A DNA stretch of 9,711 bases from Desulfobacula sp. (GTDB lineage: Bacteria; Desulfobacterota; Desulfobacteria; Desulfobacterales; Desulfobacteraceae): contig JABIYQ010000087.1 in the NCBI GenBank assembly GCA_018702715.1, positions 1-9,711 on the forward strand. The letters are read 5' to 3'. The notes beneath the pieces were generated by a model. That model searched no databases. It saw only the letters and a list, made by a program, of their open reading frames with translations, and had not been told where the DNA came from. Each line of letters opens with the position of its first letter. The stretch's first letter is position 1. The position numbers and the translations under genes were made by a program. Shown here piece after piece: positions 5,245 to 9,711 of this stretch.

Positions 5245-8076
5245 ATGCAAGGCAAAAAATTTTTACATGAACAAAACAAAAACGCTCTAAAAGTTCAAAA
5301 ACTTCCTCTTGCTGGAACAACCTTTGCGCTGGGTATAGGTTTAATCAGCGCAGCTTTGATTATAGGTATTATAAGTTATCAATATTCTTTTAAAATGATG
5401 CAAAAAAGCTATCAACGACTCTATTTGAACAAAGCTCATATGATTTTAAAAGTTGCCCAGACAGATCAGAATAAACCTGAAAAAACTATTTTAGAAAATA
5501 TTTATCGGTCCTGGACATTGGATAGAGACAAGCCGCCTGATGAATATATATGTGTGGTTGATAAGGACTCCAACCTGATACTGCACAGCGCAAACCCTGA
5601 GACAGTCGGCAATTATACAGGAAAAAATCCAATCTTCAGTGATGTTCTAAGCAAGGAAAAAAATCTGGGTGACCTGGTCAAGTCACAAAAAGATTATGTC
5701 GGCAATTATATATCCAGTGAGGGAATAGCCCAGGTTGCAGCTTTTGTGCCCGTACCGGGAAAGTCATGGACTCTGGGAGTGCATAGGTCAACCTCCATCC
5801 TTAAGAATGAAATTCAGGAAGGATTCCGACCCGTTATTTTTGGTTTTTTTCTGGTTTGCGGTCTGCTGATGCCCATTACCCTGTTTTTATTATTCCAGGC
5901 TTACAGCACAGCACAGAAAAAGCAGCTTAAGTATTCAACCGCTTTGGGAGAAAGTGAACATCGCTACCAGTCACTGGTGGATGCTATGCCTCAGGGTCTT
6001 TATAGAACTAATCTTTCCGGCAAGATTACCTTTGCCAATAAAGCACAGCTTGAAACATTTCATTGTTCTTTAGAAGATTGTCAGGGGAAAACAGCTTATG
6101 ATATTTACCCGGAATTAGAGGCGAGAAAAAGCCTTGCCGATGATGTAAAGGTTATCCGCACCGGTAAAAAATTAAATTCCATTGAAAAATATGGCCCTTC
6201 AGAAAAAGGAGACAGATCATATATAGAGACTATCAAGTCCCCTGTCTTCAACTCAAAAGGCGAAGTTGTGGGAATACAAGGGATTTCCTGGGACATTACA
6301 GACAAGAAAATGGCCGAAGAAAAATTGCAGCATACCAAGGCTCATATGGAGGCTCTGCTTTATTCAGTCCCATCCGGCATCATTGCAGTTGATACAGACG
6401 GCAAATTAACAATGATGAATCAAAAGGCCGAGAAAATACTGGGAGTCAGTGCTGATAAACATTTGAACAAACACGTCACAAAAATTATTCCCGACTCCCA
6501 CCTAATGAAGATTATTTCTAAAAATATATCTGAAATCGGTAAGACATATCATTGGGGAGAAAAAACACTCATAATCAGTCGAAGTCCTATTTATGACGAT
6601 GATAAGATGATCGGCGGTGTTTCAGTGTTTCTTGATCAATCTGAACTGGAATCCGTACAAAAGCAATTAGAAGAATTAAAAATTCTCAATGATGAGTTTT
6701 CCTCTTTAGTGGAAAGTTCATATGACGGAGTATTGACCACTGATCATGAAAAGGTGGTCAAGGTTAACTCAAGCTATGGCAGGATAACTGGTTTATCTGC
6801 AGCATCTATAGAGGGAAAGTTGATTTCTGAGCTGGATTCCCAAAAACATGTCTGCCTGGCTGTTGTTCAAGAACTCTTTCGACAGGTCAGACGTCATAGA
6901 AGATCCTTAACCATGCAACGACGACTCAACAGCGGTAACATCATTTTTGTAACAGGCTGTCCCGTGCTTGATAGTCATGGACATGTTAGCCGGGTCGTAA
7001 TGAATATCCGTGATGTTACAGAACTCAAATCCCATGAGGATCTATACAAAGGCGTATGTCGTGATATAATAACCTGCACCCCTGAAAATCTTAGCACTCT
7101 TGGTGAAATCGTTGCTGAAAGCCCTGCCATGAGAAACCTTATTGATCTTTGCCAGCGTGTCGGACAGGTCGATTCAACTATTCTTCTCACGGGAGAAACC
7201 GGTACGGGCAAGGATGTGCTGTCCAGGGTAATACATTCTTTAAGCCGCCGCAAAGACAAGCCATTTGTATCAATAAATTGTGGGGCAATACCTGAAAATC
7301 TCCTGGAAAGCGAGTTCTTTGGATATGAAAAAGGTGCTTTTACCGGTGCCACCAGGGAAGGAAAGCCAGGCTTGTTCGAGCAGGCCAACGGTGGCATTGT
7401 TTTCCTTGATGAAATCGGCGAACTGCCGCTGTCCCTCCAGGTAAAATTGCTGAAAATTATTCAGGATCAAAAATGCCGTCGTTTAGGCGGGAGCAAAACC
7501 ATTGATCTTGATGGCCGTATAATAGCAGCCACTAACCGTGATCTAAAAGAAATGGTTAAATCCGGAGAGTTTAGAGAGGATCTTTTTTATCGGCTTTATG
7601 TGGTACCCATTAATATTCCACCCCTGCGTAAAAGACGCGAGGATATCATGCCGCTGGCCTTGAAGTTCCTTAAAGCCTATAATAAAAAATACGAACTGAG
7701 CCGTTCACTTGGACAGGAGGTCCTAAAACTCCTGGAATCCTATGAATGGCCTGGTAATGTGCGAGAATTGCAAAATGTGGTAGAGCGCATGGTGGTGTCT
7801 GCCGACAGCGAAATGCTCTTACCCCGCCATCTGCCGGATAATATCATCCAGAAGGCCGTTGAAACCCCTGGAATCATTTTTTTGGGAGATAAAGTCATGG
7901 ATTTGCGACAGGCCCGGGACGCTTTAGACCGCCAATTGATTTCTAATGCTTTGGCCCAAACCAACAATACCCGCGAAGCAGCTAAATTACTGGGAGTGGC
8001 CCATTCAACAGTGGTGCGTAAAGCTCAGAAAATGGCCGCCGAAGTATCTGGAAATATTTCCGGATACAAACACTGA
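5245..8076 (+). CDS. Membrane-anchored sigma-54-dependent activator (Cache-like sensor, three PAS, AAA+, TyrR-type HTH)
   Basis: A 943-residue transcription activator for the sigma-54 polymerase with its own sensor. Order: short cytoplasmic tail; helix 1 (about 25-45); a Cache-like periplasmic domain (about 46-195, containing YICVVDKDSNLILHS); helix 2 (about 197-219); three PAS domains (about 237-352, 366-466, 484-592); AAA+ (about 622-855); C-terminal HTH (about 893-930). The AAA+ is complete: Walker A GETGTGKD (650-657), sigma-54 contact loop GAFTGA (697-702), Walker B FLDE with Asp722-Glu723, arginine-finger region FREDLFYRL and WPGNVREL (835-842). The HTH (NNTREAAKLLGVAHSTVVRK) resembles the TyrR/PrdR-like type more than NtrC Fis-type. 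No response-regulator receiver or histidine kinase domain is seen, so it probably senses and activates in one protein at the membrane. Likely target: the neighbouring catabolic genes. The ligand is unknown; the periplasmic domain and PAS units may sense substrate and an internal signal. The CobW-type gene follows by 29 bases. Confidence 0.93.
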   Translation: MQGKKFLHEQNKNALKVQKLPLAGTTFALGIGLISAALIIGIISYQYSFKMMQKSYQRLYLNKAHMILKVAQTDQNKPEKTILENIYRSWTLDRDKPPDEYICVVDKDSNLILHSANPETVGNYTGKNPIFSDVLSKEKNLGDLVKSQKDYVGNYISSEGIAQVAAFVPVPGKSWTLGVHRSTSILKNEIQEGFRPVIFGFFLVCGLLMPITLFLLFQAYSTAQKKQLKYSTALGESEHRYQSLVDAMPQGLYRTNLSGKITFANKAQLETFHCSLEDCQGKTAYDIYPELEARKSLADDVKVIRTGKKLNSIEKYGPSEKGDRSYIETIKSPVFNSKGEVVGIQGISWDITDKKMAEEKLQHTKAHMEALLYSVPSGIIAVDTDGKLTMMNQKAEKILGVSADKHLNKHVTKIIPDSHLMKIISKNISEIGKTYHWGEKTLIISRSPIYDDDKMIGGVSVFLDQSELESVQKQLEELKILNDEFSSLVESSYDGVLTTDHEKVVKVNSSYGRITGLSAASIEGKLISELDSQKHVCLAVVQELFRQVRRHRRSLTMQRRLNSGNIIFVTGCPVLDSHGHVSRVVMNIRDVTELKSHEDLYKGVCRDIITCTPENLSTLGEIVAESPAMRNLIDLCQRVGQVDSTILLTGETGTGKDVLSRVIHSLSRRKDKPFVSINCGAIPENLLESEFFGYEKGAFTGATREGKPGLFEQANGGIVFLDEIGELPLSLQVKLLKIIQDQKCRRLGGSKTIDLDGRIIAATNRDLKEMVKSGEFREDLFYRLYVVPINIPPLRKRREDIMPLALKFLKAYNKKYELSRSLGQEVLKLLESYEWPGNVRELQNVVERMVVSADSEMLLPRHLPDNIIQKAVETPGIIFLGDKVMDLRQARDALDRQLISNALAQTNNTREAAKLLGVAHSTVVRKAQKMAAEVSGNISGYKH

Positions 8077-8105
8077 TATCTAAAAACAAAGGCTGACGAA
8101 ACAAA

Positions 8106-9083
8106 ATGAAATCAAAAGTTTTTATTATAACAGGGTTTCTCGGGTCTGGTAAAACAACCTTGTTAAAACGGATTTTAAAATCTGCAAAAGATTTATCCAG
8201 AACTATTGTGCTTGTCAATGAATTCGGTAAAGTGGGAATTGACGGTTCCCTGATAAAAAATACGGCAGCAGCAAATATTGTGGAATTGAACAGTGGGTGT
8301 ATATGCTGTTCATTAAAGGTAGACTTGATTCAAACCCTTCAAATCCTTTGGGAAAAATATGCGCCTGAGCGGGTAATCGTTGAAGCCACGGGTGTGGCCG
8401 ATCCCCTCTCTATTATTGAGACCTTGGATGACAGGATGCTTGCGCCCCATTTTCAATATGAAAAAACAATAATGGTTGTGGCCGGGGATTTCTGGGAAGC
8501 CCGTCATGTATTTGGAACTGTATTTAAAAGCCAGTTAAACCAGTCAGATCTCATTTTATTAAATAAAATTGATACCCTTGAGAAATCAGCTATTCCTGTT
8601 ATTTTAAAAGAAATTCAAGACGAATCAAATCAGGACGAATCAAAAAAGAGCCGGGTCATCCCTACCCTTTACGGCAATATTGATCCGAATATCCTCTGGG
8701 CCGGGTTGGAAAAAAAAAGCCGGGGTACTGGGATAGATCCGTTCTTTAAGACCTATGAACCTCAAAAGGATTTGTACGCTCCTGTTAATGGCACAGGGAG
8801 TACCAGTGCAAAAGATGCTGGATTTATCACATTTTTATATGAGACTCCCCTTGCCTTAGATGAAAAAAAGTTCTTGGAATTCATAGATAATGTTCCCTTG
8901 GAATTGTTCAGGATCAAGGGACGGGTAAAATTTATCGACCGGACGGATATGCTCAATTTTGTAGGGGGAAAAAGTGAATGGATAAAATGGCCTGATAACA
9001 CAGCAACCTGCCTTACCTTTATAGGATGGGATGTGGCAGAGGACTTGACACTTGAAAAACTAAACAGCTGTATTGCCAAATAG
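8106..9083 (+). CDS. CobW/COG0523 family G3E GTPase (putative metallochaperone)
   Basis: A 325-residue cytoplasmic P-loop GTPase of the CobW/YjiA/COG0523 class. Visible: Walker A GFLGSGKTT (10-18), NEFGKVGID (38-46), the metal-binding CICC of the family CxCC motif (65-68) in NSGCICCSL, EATGVADP (93-100), the guanine-specificity NKID (153-156) and a C-terminal CobW_C-like domain (about 239-322, ending in TFIGWDV). Length is normal. Family members bind zinc, cobalt, iron or nickel and are thought to deliver metal to an enzyme using GTP; the partner cannot be assigned. It lies 29 bases after the activator gene, with only a weak ribosome site. A cobalt or corrinoid role would suit a methyltransferase locus but is unproven. 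A 15-base in-frame repeat (DESNQDESKK, 172-181) lengthens the linker between the two domains. Confidence 0.92.
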   Translation: MKSKVFIITGFLGSGKTTLLKRILKSAKDLSRTIVLVNEFGKVGIDGSLIKNTAAANIVELNSGCICCSLKVDLIQTLQILWEKYAPERVIVEATGVADPLSIIETLDDRMLAPHFQYEKTIMVVAGDFWEARHVFGTVFKSQLNQSDLILLNKIDTLEKSAIPVILKEIQDESNQDESKKSRVIPTLYGNIDPNILWAGLEKKSRGTGIDPFFKTYEPQKDLYAPVNGTGSTSAKDAGFITFLYETPLALDEKKFLEFIDNVPLELFRIKGRVKFIDRTDMLNFVGGKSEWIKWPDNTATCLTFIGWDVAEDLTLEKLNSCIAK

Positions 9084-9189
9084 AGGACAAATCAATAATT
9101 ACAAGCCGACCACCATTAATTTCAAACAGTCCGTGGGAAAAATGGTGGTCAGCATATTCAAAGCAGCTTTAAAAAATGAACTGAAAAAT
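9084..9189. other. Gap between convergent genes
   Basis: These 106 bases separate the GTPase gene from the minus-strand pump gene. They contain a 10-base perfect inverted repeat and a weak minus-strand terminator candidate, listed separately, and no ORF of note. Confidence 0.6.
9108..9150. terminator. Hairpin between convergent genes, possible bidirectional terminator
   Basis: GACCACCATT (9108-9117) and AATGGTGGTC (9141-9150) are perfect 10-base complements around a 23-base loop. The loop can pair further after a 2x2 mismatch (9120-9124 with 9134-9138, including G-U pairs). The position between convergent genes fits a shared terminator, but neither strand has a proper T-tract after the stem, so it may be factor-dependent, a 3'-end stabiliser or a protein site instead. 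Confidence 0.45.
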
Positions 9190-9193
9190 TCAG
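9171..9193 (-). terminator. Weak intrinsic terminator candidate for the pump gene
   Basis: On the minus strand, CTGAA/TTCAG (9181-9193, 3-base loop) is followed after four bases by six T residues (A run at 9171-9176 on the plus strand). The stem is only five base pairs and overlaps the stop codon (9190-9192), so support is modest. Confidence 0.3.
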
Positions 9194-9711
9194 GTTAAAT
9201 CCATCTGTTCCGGCCCAAGGAAAAACTCTCTGGTTTTGCTGTAACCGCTTGCCATTTTAAGTTTGGAGTTTTCAATCAGAGCATAGAGTGTCGGCACGAC
9301 AACCAACGTCAGGATCGTTGCAATCATCAGCCCGAAAATAACCACAATTGCCATGGTTCTCCAATATTGGCTGGATTCACTGGACAAAGAGAGTGCCATG
9401 ACATGAAAATCATAGCTGATACCCGTGACCATGGGTAAAAGTCCTAAAATGGTGGTAACGGCTGTTAAGATAACCGGCCTTAACCGGGTAGCACCGGCAG
9501 CAACAACAGCCTCCCGGATGCCCATGCCATTATTCCGAAGTTTATTGGTATAATCGATTAGAACTATGGCATTGTTCACAACAACACCTGCAAGAGAAAT
9601 GATACCGACTCCCGTCATAATGACACCAAAGGGTGAGTTAATCACAGCAAGTCCCAGAAAAGCACCGCCTAAAGATAGAACAACGGATGTAAGAATAATG
9701 ACTGGCTGTAT
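9190..9711 (-). CDS. RND family efflux transporter permease, C-terminal part (gene continues past the window)
   Basis: The last 173 residues of an AcrB/CzcA-like proton-driven inner-membrane pump. The reading frame is open to the right edge, so the GTG at 9643-9645 is internal and about 22 more residues are visible before it (IQPVIILTSVVLSLGGAFLG). Diagnostic features are the conserved helix block GVVVNNAIVLIDYTNK, the following REAVVAAGATRLRPVILTA, the TTILGLLPM stretch and the closing IATILTLVVVPTLYALIEN. About four transmembrane segments of the C-terminal half are present. The cytoplasmic tail is short (ending GPEQMDLT). The pump subtype (drug or metal) cannot be told from this part. It is convergent with the plus-strand genes and probably belongs to an unrelated operon, marking the right border of the locus. 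Confidence 0.93.
   Translation of the reverse strand: MQPVIILTSVVLSLGGAFLGLAVINSPFGVIMTGVGIISLAGVVVNNAIVLIDYTNKLRNNGMGIREAVVAAGATRLRPVILTAVTTILGLLPMVTGISYDFHVMALSLSSESSQYWRTMAIVVIFGLMIATILTLVVVPTLYALIENSKLKMASGYSKTREFFLGPEQMDLT

Noticed and set aside
6975..7397. 140-residue minus-strand ORF
   Set aside because: Antisense to the AAA+ domain of the activator, with no independent start signal or domain.
9190..9645. A complete small 151-residue membrane protein on the minus strand
   Set aside because: The frame continues to the window edge and the sequence is the C-terminal block of an RND pump, so it is a truncated view of a large gene and not a small gene or pseudogene.

Overview
The window looks like a piece of a Gram-negative anaerobe chromosome, most likely a sulfate-reducing member of the Desulfobacterota. 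This is an inference from gene content (sigma-54 activator with a TyrR-type helix-turn-helix, DUF1638 protein, CobW-type GTPase, an RND pump gene) and from the moderate, AT-leaning base composition. No ribosomal or taxonomic marker is present, so the assignment is soft. The DNA is almost entirely coding. No gap exceeds about 110 bases, and I see no tRNA, rRNA, CRISPR, insertion sequence or phage gene.

Layout. Positions 1-3447 hold a four-gene importer module of the SsuBC/TauBC/NrtBCD (nitrate/sulfonate/taurine/NMT1-linked) type, in the order permease, ATPase, permease, ATPase. The first permease runs off the left edge, and a substrate-binding protein is not in view. Positions 3515-5135 hold a tight trio: a 61-residue two-helix membrane protein, a DUF1638 protein whose start overlaps the previous stop (ATGA), and a TauE/SafE-type anion exporter. 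After a 109-base gap carrying a likely promoter with an overlapping inverted repeat, positions 5245-8076 encode a large membrane-anchored sigma-54 activator (Cache-like sensor, three PAS domains, AAA+, HTH). A COG0523/CobW GTPase follows at 8106-9083. The last 522 bases are the end of an RND efflux pump gene on the minus strand, convergent with the rest and probably a separate unit.

How it may work together. The plus-strand genes read as a catabolic or uptake locus: a compound is imported by an asymmetric two-permease/two-ATPase ABC transporter, a product or anion leaves by the TauE-like exporter, and a membrane sensor-activator controls sigma-54 transcription. From my recollection of the family, DUF1638 proteins occur beside corrinoid-dependent methyltransferases of the MttB/MtbB type, and CobW-type GTPases handle metal cofactors. 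The working hypothesis is therefore that this is the transport, regulatory and cofactor-support end of a corrinoid methyltransferase (methylated amine, betaine or similar) or sulfonate-use locus whose catalytic genes lie left of the window. That link is an inference; no methyltransferase is present here.

The most notable observations are (i) sequence asymmetry in the two ATPases, where a lost H-loop histidine and an altered signature motif fall in the same composite ATP site, (ii) the coupled small-membrane-protein/DUF1638/exporter trio, and (iii) the one-protein transmembrane sigma-54 activator with an operator-like palindrome over its own promoter.
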